Counted from the first letter of the stretch, positions 27,173 to 39,326 are shown. The stretch is DNA of 64,000 nucleotides from Cynocephalus volans (GCF_027409185.1 NC_084466.1:70910501-70974500), one strand, 5' to 3'. The notes: generated by a model not told the origin, from the letters alone. Numbers and translations are program-made.

Positions 27173-28986
27173 ACCAATTCTATTCAGTTAAAACCTTACA
27201 ATACACTGGTTTTAGGATTTAGACTTACACAACTGTTAAGCTTAGTGTGAATCATCAGACTCATTCACATCTGTAGCTGTCATTTTGGGAGTGATGTGAT
27301 TTGAGCTGCAGAACATCAGAATTGGTGTTGGAACAGACCAGTTTATAATTGGTTTCTTCTTTACATTATATTGTTGACTGTAGGTGATGGTCACCCTTGA
27401 ATATACACTCATAAAGCAGAAGAACCAAATATTTTCTGTGTTATACTTAAATAAGAACTGTATTTTGAATTGTGACCCCAGCTACAAATTGCAGACCCTG
27501 CCACTGCTTGCAGTGCTCTATCCTTCACTGCGCTACAATATGATGTGGTTCGTTTGCGTTTAGAGTATGTTCAAATTCCTGCCTTATTTACTGCCAGATG
27601 TACTCAGTTTTTCCCTATTTTAAATTACTGATTTTTACTTCCTAACATTGTATCTATGAAGTAAAAATTAATAATGATAATAATTCTTAAATGGTAAAAT
27701 ATAGTTATCCATCACACTCATATTAGCAGCTGTGCAGCACATTTTCCCCAGAACTATTTAGATTGGTTTTTGACATGGTCCAATTTTCCGTTTTTACAGA
27801 GTAGAGTCTTTCTAAGAGAGTTATTTGGTTTTTACTTACTTCCCATTGTATAACCATCTTTATTATAACCAGCTAATACAGCCATAGCCAGGTACTACTA
27901 GGCCAGGGTCAGTCTGGATCAGTTAGCCATGCTAACAAATAGACTGCAAATTGTTGGCTGTCTTGTAAAAATGTGCTGTTAGTAACAAAAGAAACCAGCT
28001 GAGGAATGTGAATTCATAACCATTTCCATAGCAAGAACTAAAAAATAACACACTCAAGAGATCTTTACATTATTCCATATAGTATCACAAGATGCATAAA
28101 ATTTGCACTCCACACAAAGTCATTGTCGTTACACTATCAGTACTTGAACTTTTCGGCTTGGCAAGGGTTGCTTATCGTGGGTGTTGGTTATAATCAGAGA
28201 GAATAAAAGCATCAGTGCAAAACTTTTATTCTTGGATGTCATTAGAATTGATCTTGTTATTCTCTTAAGGTATTATATTCACATTCACGTGTGTTCTGAG
28301 GAACGTTACTTCTTGGGCATACCAGCAGATGTTAATAGGAACAACCAAAACAGTTTTAGGGACAAGTAGATTTGAGAAACACTAAGCTATGGAAAGTTAA
28401 TAGACTTCATCACAGCAGAACTTGACAGAGCCTTTGGTATGTTGATGCATATTGTCAGTCTCCTGGGGCAAATGGGGAGGGATATAGTATTAAGTGTTTC
28501 TCTAACTTATTTGGACCTAGCACCCTGAAGGGACCTGTGATCTATGGAGCATATTCAGTTTTCATTTCACTTCGGTGAAGCAGGTAATTAATTATTTTTT
28601 TACAGATGAGAATACTGAATTGTGTAAAGTGACACCCAAAATTATACCGTTAGTTACTGATTGAGCTATGAATACTATCACCATAATATTAAAGCGTTAA
28701 TTAAAATTCCACTGTATATTATATATAGAATTCAGAATTTTTGACCATTATGGATAATAAGTCCCTTAACATAGGTAAATATTTTTATTGTCTTTTTGGT
28801 CCTGAGTTTATGCTTCTGGCATGATAGAAACACTTATAGTAATATAGTATATCAATTTTTTACCAATTTTCAAAAAACATATTACAAATAATGTTAATAA
28901 TATAATATGCAGTAGAGAGACCATTAGGGGAGAGTGCCAAAACATCTGACCAAAGCAAATATACTGTCTTTTTAAAGTTATTTAAC

Positions 28987-29110
28987 TAGGTTGGCTGGTT
29001 AGCTCAGTTGGTTAGAGCGTGGTGTCGTAACATCAGGGTCAAGGATTAGAAACCCCTGACCAGCCAGCCATCAAAAAACAAAAAAAAAAAATGGAAGGAA
29101 AGAAAGAAAA
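28987..29110 (+). mobile_element. tRNA-Ile-derived SINE
   Basis: The body at 28993-29070 reads as a tRNA-like sequence close to tRNA-Ile (GGCTGGTTAGCTCAGTTGG, then TTAGAGCGTGGTG). It has a good A box (29000-29011) and a degraded B box (about 29043-29054). An A-rich tail follows, and a 9-bp duplication TTATTTAAC flanks it at 28978-28986 and 29111-29119. The 3' acceptor half ends in CCAGCCAGCCA. The anticodon loop is damaged, so it is a retroposed SINE rather than a tRNA gene. Colugos carry tRNA-Ile-derived SINEs (CYN family) of this kind. Confidence 0.85.
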
Positions 29111-29714
29111 TTATTTAACAGAAGATAGCATGATGGCCAAATTTTGTAGTGTAATTTCATTGTTAAAAGCCTTTGTAACAATGCTGAGGCTAACAATAAT
29201 GTTAATTCCATAGGACACACTTCTTAAATGACAAAACTAAGGACTTTGTGTCTCTCTTTAAAAATGAAGGATAATATCCTCCTTTGTCAATCCTGATCAA
29301 TGAAATATTGTTATAGAAACAAACAGAACTTTTGAAGTTCTATCTAGAACATAATAAAGGAGTCCAGGGATTTTTCAAGGATTTGTAAAGGTAATTTTTA
29401 GATGATCGTAGGGTTGGATACAACACTGCCCAGTTCCGGTCACTAATTTGCTGACTTATTATTGGGGGATCTAGTTATCATTTCTTTTCTCATGTTAGTT
29501 GTTACTTCGGTTAGTGATCTGCTCACAGAATTCATGAAGACCAAATTGTAATGTATGCTCTGGAGCTAACTTGCTTATCATTTCGGTAAATAATTTACCC
29601 TCCACGTGTCTCAGATTTTTAATAATCAGACAATATATCAGATATATTGATATACTCAAACGTGTATAAAAATATTGTTGGGTAAAAAAGGAAGCTCCAT
29701 TTTATGGTTCTCTG

Positions 29715-29860
29715 TTTTTCTTGTCATCTCCTCAAATAGGGCAGGAACTATGACATTTTTCTTCTAGCTCTCCAGTGACTAGAATACAAGTATAGCGAAT
29801 GACACCTTATATACTCAATTAATATTTGGTGTATTATTTAGCTTTAAGTATTTATTAGTG
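29715..29860 (+). repeat. LINE-2 3' end fragment
   Basis: GGGCAGGAACTATGACATTTTT, CTAGCTCTCCAGTGACTAG and CTCAATTAATATTTGGTG follow the L2 3' terminal order. Confidence 0.6.
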
Positions 29861-30088
29861 ATACCTGTATCTGTAGGATGTGATCTTATTCTTCTATACA
29901 TCATGGGACTAAAATAAAATAAAGTAATCATGAAATAAAATAATGCTATGATGTGAAGATATTTAAATCAATGTTACCTCAACTGATGTCCCTGCATAAT
30001 GTCAGTCCTTTGAAAAAAAGTGTTCTATAGTCATATATGTTGAAACGATGCTGCACAATACTACAGTTCCCTTTTCAAGCACATTTTA

Positions 30089-30205
30089 TTTTATTATTTT
30101 GTTTCTGAAACAATTGATTATACATATTTGTTGGGTACAGAGTTGACTGTTGGTATTTGTGTATAATATGTGATGATCAAATCAGGATAATTAGTATATT
30201 CATCA
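30089..30205 (-). mobile_element. very short 5'-truncated LINE-1 3' end with TSD
   Basis: Only about 117 bp of antisense LINE-1 3'UTR, starting with a T-rich tail. It shares ACAATATGTGATGATCAAATC-type sequence with the larger copy at 52.7 kb. A 15-bp duplication with one mismatch (TTCAAGCACAYTTTA) flanks it at 30074-30088 and 30206-30220. Confidence 0.8.
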
Positions 30206-30419
30206 TTCAAGCACACTTTAAAAGATCAGAATAATTCTGCAATAAAGAAACCAGCTTAACTTGGTTTAACACTGTTTCACAAACTTTTTTTTGGGAATGG
30301 AAGGATCCTATTTACCTCTTGTATGCATTAACATCTCTTTGAACTAACGTTCAGCAGAACAAACTTTGGGAAATGCTGAGATGAAGTATGTTGTAAATAC
30401 AGGGGATTGGTGGTCACAG

Positions 30420-30540
30420 GCATTTGCTTATTGTGTGCCTACTATATGTCAAATAATGTGCTAGGTATTGGGCTAAAAATTGGGATACAGTGCCTGCTAT
30501 TGTGGAGCTCACAGTCTTATGGAGGAAACCAACATGCAAG
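30420..30540 (-). repeat. LINE-2 3' end fragment
   Basis: GTGCCTACTATATGTCAAAT, GTGCTAGGTATTGGGCTAAA and GTGGAGCTCACAGTCTTATG are the reverse L2 3' end. Confidence 0.7.
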
Positions 30541-30589
30541 GTATAATTACAATGCAAATGACCCCAATACATAACACACACTTCCATGT

Positions 30590-31075
30590 TTTGCTGCAGT
30601 CAGTGATCAGCTGACGAGACTCATTTAACAACCAACTGAAGTACTCACCAGCCCCACACACTGTCTGCAACTCATTTTCCATCTTCCCTTCCCCTGCTTG
30701 GCTGTATATCACAAAAGACTACTTTTCCTAGAAGCCTTGACACCGGTATCTGGGTAGGTTTGTTCAGTAGGAGGCACTTTTTGAAGACCAGAGGCAGGGA
30801 GAAATCAGGGTATTTCTCTTTTTCTTGCTGTTCCTTGGGCAGTATCTTCAGCAGCAGTTGTCTTTACTCTTGGAAAGCCCTGCCCTTTATGGTCCCAGCT
30901 CCCATCAGGAAACCACTGTGTGCCTTCTCGAATGAGGCTGCCACTAATGGAAGTGAGATGTCTGCCAGAAGCATTAGGCATGTGGCAACGTGATGAGTTG
31001 AGTTCTGGACAGTTGATGGTTCAGGTTCTGGTGGGACTTCAAGTGGAAGGTCAAGTGGGCAGTCGGAAACTGTGC
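30590..31075. repeat. probable old dispersed repeat, unresolved
   Basis: A block with TTTGTTCAGTAGGAGGCACT, TGGGCAGTATCTTCAGCAGC and TATGGTCCCAGCTCCCATCAG resembles a known mammalian repeat, but the family was not recalled. The 60-77 codon open frames here lack recognisable domains. Confidence 0.35.
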
Positions 31076-32179
31076 ACTGAGCTCATGAGAAAGATCAGGG
31101 TTAAATATATAGACTTATAAAAATAGAGTTTTTGAAAACCTTCATCTGAGATATTCCTTCATTTATTCTTAAAAAGACATGACTTTAAATCTTGACACTT
31201 TCTTTTACCATTGGCTGGTTGAAAGGCAAGCTCCTAGCTGTGTGTAACTTAATCATCAATTTAAAGCCTCCCCTTGGAGAGTGCCAGCTGCTTAACAGTT
31301 ACTATGCTAGTGGACCAGGATTATGGAGAAGCTTGTACTTTATAGAAATAGCTTTTTTTTTTGGTTCTGGAATAGACTGCAATAAAACTTAATGTAGGAG
31401 TCATTCTGTATGATGTTTACTAACAAAAAGGTGCCTTGGGCAAGGCAGAATTTAGAAATGACCAGGTAGTAGAAAAGCAGAGGTATGAAGGATGAATATA
31501 TTTTAACTTTTTTTTTTTTTTTTTATTTCATGCATGAAGATGGCATTCTGTTTTGATCGCCTGGTGGAAGAAAGTCAGTTCATTTATCTCATCCACCCAA
31601 TGGGTGGCTATCCTGATTATAGCCTCTTGATAGGAACCATTTAAAATTCAATTTAGCTGCCTGTGCCCTTGGTGCTCAGTAGGTTTCATTAAATTACACA
31701 GCAGTAAGATCTTCCCTGTGTGGCACCTTTTCATGTACATTTGACTTCAGTGTAATTTCAGGCAGTTGTGCTTTGTGTGGAGTGGTTTTACCATAATAAT
31801 CTTGCAGTCCTGTTGGGGCAAATTTGGAAATCTGAATCTGATGGGGTTTTAAGATGGTGGAAAATATTGGACGAGGGAAATGTTTTTATTTCTCTATATT
31901 TTCCCTAGTTAGCTTGTAAGGCTTGTATTTTTTTTGGCAGACTGTTTCTGTAGCATTACTTACAGCATATGATTAGAATAACAGCATTTTTTCCCCATGT
32001 GAGATACTTCAGAATTTTACATGTAGATTCCAGAAAAAATTGTTTCCTTGAGACTGTAAGTGAAATTAAATGTTTGTACTTTTTTCTTGTGTTAAGAAAT
32101 CATAAAGTGCTGCCTTCTTTTCATTTATTCACATTATTTTATGGCCAGATGTTGTCATGTAAAGCAGTTGAACACAGGA

Positions 32180-32385
32180 TCTGGACAGACAGAATTAAAT
32201 TCTGCCACTCATCAGTCTTATGGCTCGGGGTAAGTTACTGACTCTCAGCCTCAGGTCCTTCACTTAATACTAACAGTAATACTAACTCATCGAACTTTTG
32301 TGAAGTTTATGTACATGTAAGTCACCGAATATCATGCCCGGTAAAAGTAGATTCTTAATAAATGGTCACTATTACTAATAGGTCA
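32180..32385 (-). repeat. MIR SINE
   Basis: Reverse MIR order: AATTCTGCCACTCATCAGTC, GTAAGTTACTGACTCTCAGC, TTCTTAATAAATGGTCACTATT at the end. Confidence 0.7.
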
Positions 32386-32389
32386 TTAC

Positions 32390-32465
32390 AAGAATATTTA
32401 TTGCATACTGCTCTGTGGTAGGCAGCTTTCTAGATATTGGGAGTAAAGTAATGAACAGAAGCAGA
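32390..32465 (-). repeat. LINE-2 3' end fragment
   Basis: AGAATATTTATTGCATACTG, GGTAGGCAGCTTTCTAGATA and GTAATGAACAGAAGCAGAC are the reverse L2 3' end. It directly follows the MIR that ends near 32385. Confidence 0.55.
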
Positions 32466-33549
32466 CTAAAAGAACTACAAAGAATTATAAAGAAAAAACT
32501 ACAAAGAAAGAACTTTAGTTATATTTTCATTTATTTTTAGTTTTCTATTGCTACCCACTGCATTTCCCGAACTGATTTTGGATTAGTAATATTTTTATCT
32601 GCAGGTGACTTCTTATTCGGGACCTAGTGAATACACTTTGTTGCTAAGTGTATTTGACCTTCACAAATTATAATTTGAGAAGCCATGTAGATATTCTCTA
32701 TGTCTGAATAAGTATTTTTCTGTTTTTTAAGCACTTGCCGTCATATTGTGGGTTTTCTTGCTCATGGTGGTATTTTTTTAATATTCTCTGTCCCTTCTGT
32801 GAAACCCCTCTTTACCTCCCAATCTCTTTCAATACATTCCCGTGTATTTATAGCCTGATTACTACCAGTTCATAAAACTTGTATTTTTATTTCTTTTGCA
32901 TAACCATTGACCACTTGTAAGTAAAATTAGTTCTTTAGAATTCTAAGTCAGATAAAGTTAGCTATTTTAATGTAGAATTTTATAGTATATAACATAATTT
33001 TGTACACATTTTCTTATTTTATCTTAAGATTCTGCAGCAGCTCTGTGTTTGATAAATACTGTGATAGTACCAAAGATGTAAATATAGTACGTGCTGTGAC
33101 CCTGAGGAGTTTATAAATTTATTGCATTGGTCACTAGACTATTTCTCTCAGAACAATGTTACTGTTATTCTACCAACAGCAAGTTTCAGCATCATGTTAT
33201 GTAGCTGGATTTTTATTCTATCTTCACAAAATGAACCTTGCCAGTGATATTTGCAGGTGTATGTTGAAGTGATAGTTTCTAGAGCTCAATACAGGGGTTT
33301 TGGAGCTTTCATTTCTGATCCTCAGGGGAATTGAGCAAAATAAAAAGAAAATAATATCTTTGATGGTGTATATAATTCTTTAAAAACTGTAACAAGTATA
33401 TTATAAGAGCAAGTTAAAAAATATTTTGAAATTGGGGTTAGAGATGAAGCAGGAAAATAGACTGTGAAACTGAATTATTTTGAGATCAGAGGTGGAAATT
33501 TTATTGACTTGGATATGCTGTAAGATAGTTACTTAATGTATTATGTAAC

Positions 33550-34120
33550 TACAGTCATGCTTTACATATAGCGGGGGATACCTTCTCAGAAATGTGATTT
33601 CGTCATTGTGCAAACATCATAGAGGGTACTTACATAAACCTAGATGGTATAGCCTACTGCACACCTAGGCTATATGGTGTAGCCTGCTGCTCCTAGGCAA
33701 CAAACCTATATAACGTGTTACTGTACTGAATACTGTAGGCAACTATAATACAGTGGTAATATCTGTGTATCTAAACATATCTAAACATAAAAAAGGCACA
33801 GTAAAAAGTATGGTATAAAAGATAGAAAATGGTACACTTGTGTATAGAGCACTTACCTTGAATGGAGCTTGCAGGACTGGAAGTTGCTCTGGGTGAGTCA
33901 GGGAGTGAGTGGGGAGTGAAGGTGAAGGCCTGGGACATTACTGAGCACTACTGTAGATTTTATAAACACTATGCACTTACGCTATACTAAATTTATTAAA
34001 AAAAGTAATTGTACTCCGATGTTACTGGGCAATAGGAATTTTTCAGTTCTATTGTAATCTCACGGACCACCATCATGTATGAAGTCCCTTGACTGAAACA
34101 TCATGGGGCGCATGACTGTA
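33550..34120 (+). mobile_element. Tigger-like DNA transposon (non-autonomous)
   Basis: Terminal inverted repeats TACAGTCATGC (33550-33560) and GCATGACTGTA (34110-34120) bound about 571 bp. If the outer TA is the target duplication, the element starts CAG, as in Tigger/Tc1-mariner elements. I recognise the interior (TAGCCTACTGCACACCTAGG, GGACTGGAAGTTGCTCTGGG) as a repeat common in primate-related genomes. It contains no transposase frame. Strand assignment is by convention only. Confidence 0.7.
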
Positions 34121-34214
34121 TTGTATGCTGCAGCACCTCTGGGTGAGCATTTGAAAAGCCATCTGGCATTAACTGCTGTTCTCATTTGGTGTCGTGGTGC
34201 ACTGTCACACTTGT

Positions 34215-34830
34215 TTCAGAATGTCTCAGAAGACCTGTGGTGAGCAGAGCATATCTGCTGTCTGCCCAGGCCCCCTTCCTACACGCCTCCTCCTGTTTGT
34301 CCTCACGTTGCTGCCAGAGTCGTCTTCTTGGCTGTGATCACAGCCCTTCAAGCTCAAAGTGCCTCGGTTGGTAAGACCAACCCTGTAAGATAAAGACCTC
34401 CTGCAGTGTCCCCAGCTCCTCTGCTCTCTCTGCTGTCCCCTGCCCTCCTTCTGTGCATTCCACTTTGTCCAAACGGAATCTTCTAATGTTTTTCGTGCAC
34501 TCTCTACCCAGTCTCATTTTCATGCTTTTGCTGAACCTGCTCCCTTCACCTCTCTCTTCGCTCTTCGCAGGCCCCAATACTATTTGCCTTGCAAGGCCTC
34601 ATTTGAATGTTGACTTCTCTGTAAAGTCTATTCTGTTGCACAGCTGGAGGAAACCCTCCCTTTCTTGAGCTCCAGTGGAATTTCATCAACATTTTTCCTG
34701 GTGAAGAGTTGGGAAGAGCAGTATGTACCATGCGTGATTGTCAGGCCCCCTGCTATCATCTCTCAGCGCACCCAGCACCTGTCACAATTTTTATATGCAT
34801 TTGACTGATGATTTGCTTAAAATTATTCTG
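34215..34830 (+). repeat. LINE-2 3' region, old
   Basis: A long CT-rich block with the L2 order: a CTGCCAGAGTCGTCTTCTTGG-like segment, then ATAAAGACCTCCTGCAG, CTCTGCTCTCTCTGCTG, and near the end CAGCGCACCCAGCACCTGTC and ACAATTTTTATATGCATTTG. Open frames of 60-80 codons here are decayed L2 or chance. Confidence 0.55.
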
Positions 34831-35509
34831 GGAAGTTCTGAATTCAGTTATTCACCTGAGATAGATGCTAATTTGGGGTCCGTGTTATGCTTGACCTGCG
34901 TTCTCTGTGTTACACTGTTAGCTTCCCTCCTTTCTCCTGGTGAGGTCCCTTCTTATGTCCAGTACTCTTGCTCCTCATAGCACGATGCAAATTCTATGGA
35001 ATTTTCTGTTTTGGATGCCAATAGCCCTATGCTTAAAAATTCTATTTAAATGGAAATATTTCTGAACATGTTAATTTCAAAAGGTCATCTTCTTTTGTCT
35101 GTTCTCATTTTACTTGCATTCATACCAACACACAGCATGGAAAAAGTCAACAGTTGAAAGTGATACTGTGAGATAGTTCACAGCTATTGCTTCATGTTGA
35201 TTTAATCATTTTGTCAGGGGTCTTTAGTAGGGTGCTCTTGTCCTATCTGTGATGATTGATTCATCCATTTACTTTAGATGAAAACTAACTTGGTTGCTCT
35301 TTTCCTGGAAAGGAAAAGAGAAATTGCCAGCAACATGGGTTGAGACATGCTGCCAGTGTGTATTTTAAAGGTGGTAAATGTACTAAGAAATCCTCTCTTC
35401 AATTCAGTCTTTGTTGATGGATAACATGTGTTTTCTAGCAAGCTTCCAGGATATTCTTGCTCTGTGTTACCAAACATTTCTATTTCAAAATACAAGCAAA
35501 TATAGGGGT

Positions 35510-35828
35510 TGTAGTGGGTTGAATTGTGTCCCCCCCAAAACTCCTTGAAACTTGAATCATTAGATGGTAAGACCGTGCAGTAGTGAAGGGATTAAATAAT
35601 GGTGGTCAGGGGAGTGGTTCTGAGGGCTTTAAAAGAAGAAGAGAGTCTGTCTTTCTCTCTCTCTGCTTCTGCCATCTGGCAATGTGAGACCCCTGGATCA
35701 CTGTCACCACCACCAGATGGACTTTGCACTTCCCACCCTTAGAAACTGTAAGCAATAAATTTCGTTTTTCTTTATAAATCACCCAGTTCAGTGTACTTTG
35801 TTATAAGCAACAAAAACGGACTAATACA
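35510..35828 (+). mobile_element. solo LTR, ERVL-MaLR type
   Basis: It begins TGTAGTGGGTTGAATTGTGTCC and ends ACGGACTAATACA. The 3' part has AGCAATAAATTTCGT, CACCCAGTTCAGTGTAC and TTGTTATAAGCAAC, as in MST/THE1-type LTRs. The CT-rich middle (35650-35672) is also typical. The flanking 5-mers GGGGT and AGAGT match only in part. No internal genes are present. Confidence 0.75.
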
Positions 35829-36312
35829 AGAGTCAATACTGGGTTGTTGAAAGGACACCCATAAGCCATCAGTTGATGCAGATATGGTGTTGTTCACTAG
35901 GACCCCTATGCCAGACTGCCTCTGGTAGATGATCAAAATACATCTAATGGACAGTGGCTTGTGTGGGTGCTGGGAACTTGGTACTCTTGAGATAAGTGGA
36001 ACTCCTGAGTGTGTGTGTATTGAGTTTCATTCTTTGACTTGTACTTGGAAGCACTTATGCTCCTTTCCAAGATGATAACCTTTCCAAATTTGAAAAATAG
36101 TTTCCTGAAACTGAACTACAGTGGCCCTCAAGTCTATGCTACTTCAGTGTTGCTTGGAGGAACACTGCTTTATCCCTCAGTGTATAGAATGGTGGAGAGA
36201 AGGGACAGGAACTTTAGAGGACTAAAAGGAACAGCAAAATTGGATATATTTGCTCAGTTTAGGAATATATCCTTTTTAACTGCCATGTATAATTTTTGTT
36301 CAAGCTTTAAAG

Positions 36313-36352
36313 TGTAGTTTAGTAAGTGTAGTTTAGTAGGTGTAGTTTAGCA
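36313..36352 (+). repeat. 14-bp tandem repeat, nearly three copies
   Basis: TGTAGTTTAGTAAG (36313-36326) and TGTAGTTTAGTAGG (36327-36340), then TGTAGTTTAGCAC (from 36341). The units are nearly identical, so the duplication is recent or conserved by slippage. Confidence 0.9.
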
Positions 36353-36404
36353 CTTACATATTTTTCTTAAATGTTATCATTTTTCACAGTTTTTTTTTTT
36401 TCTT

Positions 36405-36522
36405 TAGACCATTAACTCCATGAGGATATTGAGAATATCTGTTGCATTGGAGTTTCTGGCATCTTTAGTACACAGTAGCTCTCAACAACTTAGGTCACTG
36501 AATACATGAATGAATGAACAAA
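36405..36522 (+). repeat. LINE-2 3' end
   Basis: ACCATTAACTCCATGAGGAT leads to a GAATGAATGAAC-like terminus at about 36508-36520, the L2 3' end pattern. Confidence 0.65.
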
Positions 36523-37801
36523 CGAATCCTATTCGATGAGTAAGGAGGTAAGAGAAGTAAAGTAATAATGTTCAAACCTGTAATACAGGTGACATAATTT
36601 GGGCGCCCCAGTTCAAAATGAAAATACAACGCCCCTTGTTCAAACATTACTAAGGATTTCAAGATGGCACCCACAGATCATTAAAACCAAGCGTGACCCT
36701 ATACTACACACGTTGGACACCATGAAGACACCTTCTAATGTAGAAAAGACCACAGGTTTGAATTCCCCTCTTTTATTTCTGCTTGTGAAGTAAACGTACA
36801 TTGTTCTTTCATTTCTAGTTAATACTGTGAAGGCTTTGCTTCTTTTATTCCTAATGAAATAGGGAGAACAACTACTTAAAGCTAGTACCTGAAACACCAC
36901 AAATTGGAACTAATGCTTAATTTACCATCTTTGAAGTCAGCCTCTGCCAGTTTTCTTAGCACAAAATTTGAAGCAGTATTTTCCACCAACTTAAGCAATC
37001 TTTTCTCATCCACGGCCCTAGTGTTTTTACTGACTTTAACTGTGCTGCAGTAGTAAATCACTTTGACCTAAATCTCGTCTGTATGAACTCTGGTAAAATG
37101 ATTATAAATTAGAGCAGTGAAAAGTGATCTTATTTCCTCCTTAGTTTTGTGGATATAGGAACAAGTCCAAAATGGAATTGCTAAAGAATCACTGGTCCCA
37201 GGAAGAGGTGAGAGAAACCTTCACATTTAAGAAATCCCCTGGGGTCAGTTTAGTTTACAAGAGAAATTGAATTGTAATAAAGCAGAAGGAAGAGATACCT
37301 CCTCCAGGGCTACTTGCACAGTACATAAACCTGAATGGAAAGTAAATGTTGGCCCCTCTGCAGTATCCACAGATTTAAAAGTAAACTGGTGATTTCTAAT
37401 CTAACTTGTCAGCACAGATTATCTTTCAGCCGCTGAAAGTCAGTCTGAAGATCAGAAGTGGTCTATGTCTGCACCCAGGCTGTCCCATGCTGGAAATGAA
37501 CCACAAGGAGAAACTGTGCACACCAGGCAGGAGGGAACTAACTGAAACCTGTGGACAAAGGGCTGCCAACTGCACAGCTGTCCCCATGTCCTTCCCACCT
37601 TGAGACTGTGAACTTTTGAATGGCAAATTGCTACCAAACTTCTTTGTTGCTTCTTAGCCTTTAGTTGAATGCTTTCACAGCATATCACTTGTTACTAAAA
37701 GATAGGCCTTTGGGAATTAAAATGAAGCTAAAAATAAATCTGGCTACTTGGACTTCTTAATTCCTGGACATAGAGATTTGGTAGTGAATTAAGAAGACGT
37801 T

Positions 37802-37820
37802 AAAAACTAAAATATGTTGA
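37802..37820 (+). repeat. left target-site duplication of the intact LINE-1
   Basis: This 19-bp copy is identical to 44586-44604. The five leading A's merge with the element's tail on the right-hand side, so the certain part is the 14 bp CTAAAATATGTTGA. Confidence 0.95.
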
Positions 37821-39326
37821 GGAGTTTCAAGATGGCGGCGGCTGCGGCGGCTGGCGCGGAGTAGCTGAGGTGGAAAAGGTGGCCACTGGGCCTCAGGCAG
37901 CCGGGAAACTTGTGGACCTTCCTCTGGCCATCTCTTAAGGGAGGACTGCTGCTGCTGGCCGGTTGTGGGGGCTCAACGCCACTTTGCCCCCGGCAGGAGA
38001 GGCTGCCTCATTTACAGGCAACAGCTTTGAAGTGTGGAGCAGGAAAAGAACTGATTCTTAGCTGCAAAAGTGAGTCTTGAAACAGGGAACACGGCGCCAG
38101 GGCTGCTGTGGATGCAGCCAGGATCCCGGAGGCTGGGGCTGACTGAAGGCGGCCAGCTGCCCTATCCAGGATTCGAGGTTTCAGGCCGGCATTAAAGAAG
38201 ACTCCTGGGAGCACCCGAGCGGCGCCGCGACTGAACAGCCCGAGGCGGCAGCGCCGAGAACACGGAAGGCAACAAACCAGAGACAGAGCGAGCGCGCGAC
38301 CTGGCACAGAACTGTGAGTGATCCCTGGCACAGCTCTGTTCGGGGGGTGGATGCCCACGCGGCTCCCCGCCTGCACCACCAGGCCACTCATTGCCCCGGT
38401 GCTGCCTCCATTTTCCCAGGTGCAGGCAGCTCCGCCCTGCTCGGCCATCACTGAGCCCATTTGCTTGGCCTGGCGCGGGGCTTTCCGGACCCTGCGGGCC
38501 GACCTCCTCTCCCACTCCCTCCACGGTTCTCTGGCAGGGCTGGGGGTGTGGGGCGTCCCGACCAGTTTTGGGAGGGCTAGGAAGTACGGGCGGGCCGACT
38601 GTCACTCCACCACACCCTGGACTCCGGCCCCGGTAAACTTCCTGTTACTGGGAGGCAGATACCATCTCTGCGACCACCAGTTTGGAAAAAAGCCTAACGA
38701 ATTTCTGGTTGGGAATAGTGTGGTAGGAGAGCAGGCTGCAGGCGGGCACTAGACTCGGTTTATACCGGGGGGGATACAAAGGTGAACAAGACCCGAGAAA
38801 GATCTACACAGTGCTACAAAGGCACCCAGAGGGACCGGTCGTCTGTGCCTAGCAGAAACCTGGTAGACTTCCTGGGCGAGGCGGTGCTGAGCAGGGTCTT
38901 GAAGGCCCAGCTGATAGACGAGGGGTGCAGAAGACACGCCCCAACCCAGCACAGTGTGCACAGAGGGGGGAGACGTGCGGCCAGGGAAGCGGAGACTCGA
39001 CAGAAACCACACACCCGGTGGGGTCGCCACTGCACGATCTAACAGCCTGGGCCAGAGCACACGGAACGGGGAGAAGTCCTGTACAGAAAGTGAAAGCTCA
39101 ACAGAGATCACACACCCTGTGGTACGTGATCCACCAGCCCAGCAGAGTACAAGCTGACCAGAAAGGTGGATCCCCGGAGAAGCCCAAGACCCGAGGCAAC
39201 CACACACACAAGACACTAGAGGCCAACTGAGCAGTCACGGCGGGAGCCATACCAAATCGGCAACCACAGCAACATCCTAGTTAGTCATTAGTCTTAAACC
39301 GGTGGACTGTGAAACCCCCTGCCACA
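37821..39326 (+). promoter_or_regulatory. LINE-1 5'UTR / internal promoter with YY1 site
   Basis: The first 1.5 kb of the element is GC-rich and CpG-containing, as expected for a LINE-1 internal promoter. A YY1-type site (CAAGATGGCGGC) lies at 37828-37839, eight bases into the element. In human LINE-1 a YY1 site in about this place directs accurate initiation at +1. The antisense strand of this region carries overlapping open frames (38008-38460, 38192-38605, 38749-39216). No sense ORF with recognisable homology is present. Confidence 0.85.

Larger units (their letters stand above)
22142..28970. other. intron 2, proximal part, mostly unique
   Basis: Long AT-rich stretch with little repeat content apart from two MER5A-like pieces (25.9 and 27.0 kb) and homopolymer runs (22755, about 23363). 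Such repeat-poor DNA downstream of the first coding exon could contain regulatory elements. Nothing specific can be named. Open frames such as 26176-26532 have no recognisable domain. Confidence 0.5.

Noticed and set aside
28993..29070. Functional tRNA-Ile gene
   Set aside because: The anticodon region and B box are damaged, there is an A-rich tail and a target-site duplication. These mark a retroposed SINE.
39309..39326. Six-codon N-terminal extension of LINE-1 ORF1
   Set aside because: The extension would need a GTG start. The ATG at 39327 has a good context and fits ORF1p of related LINE-1s.
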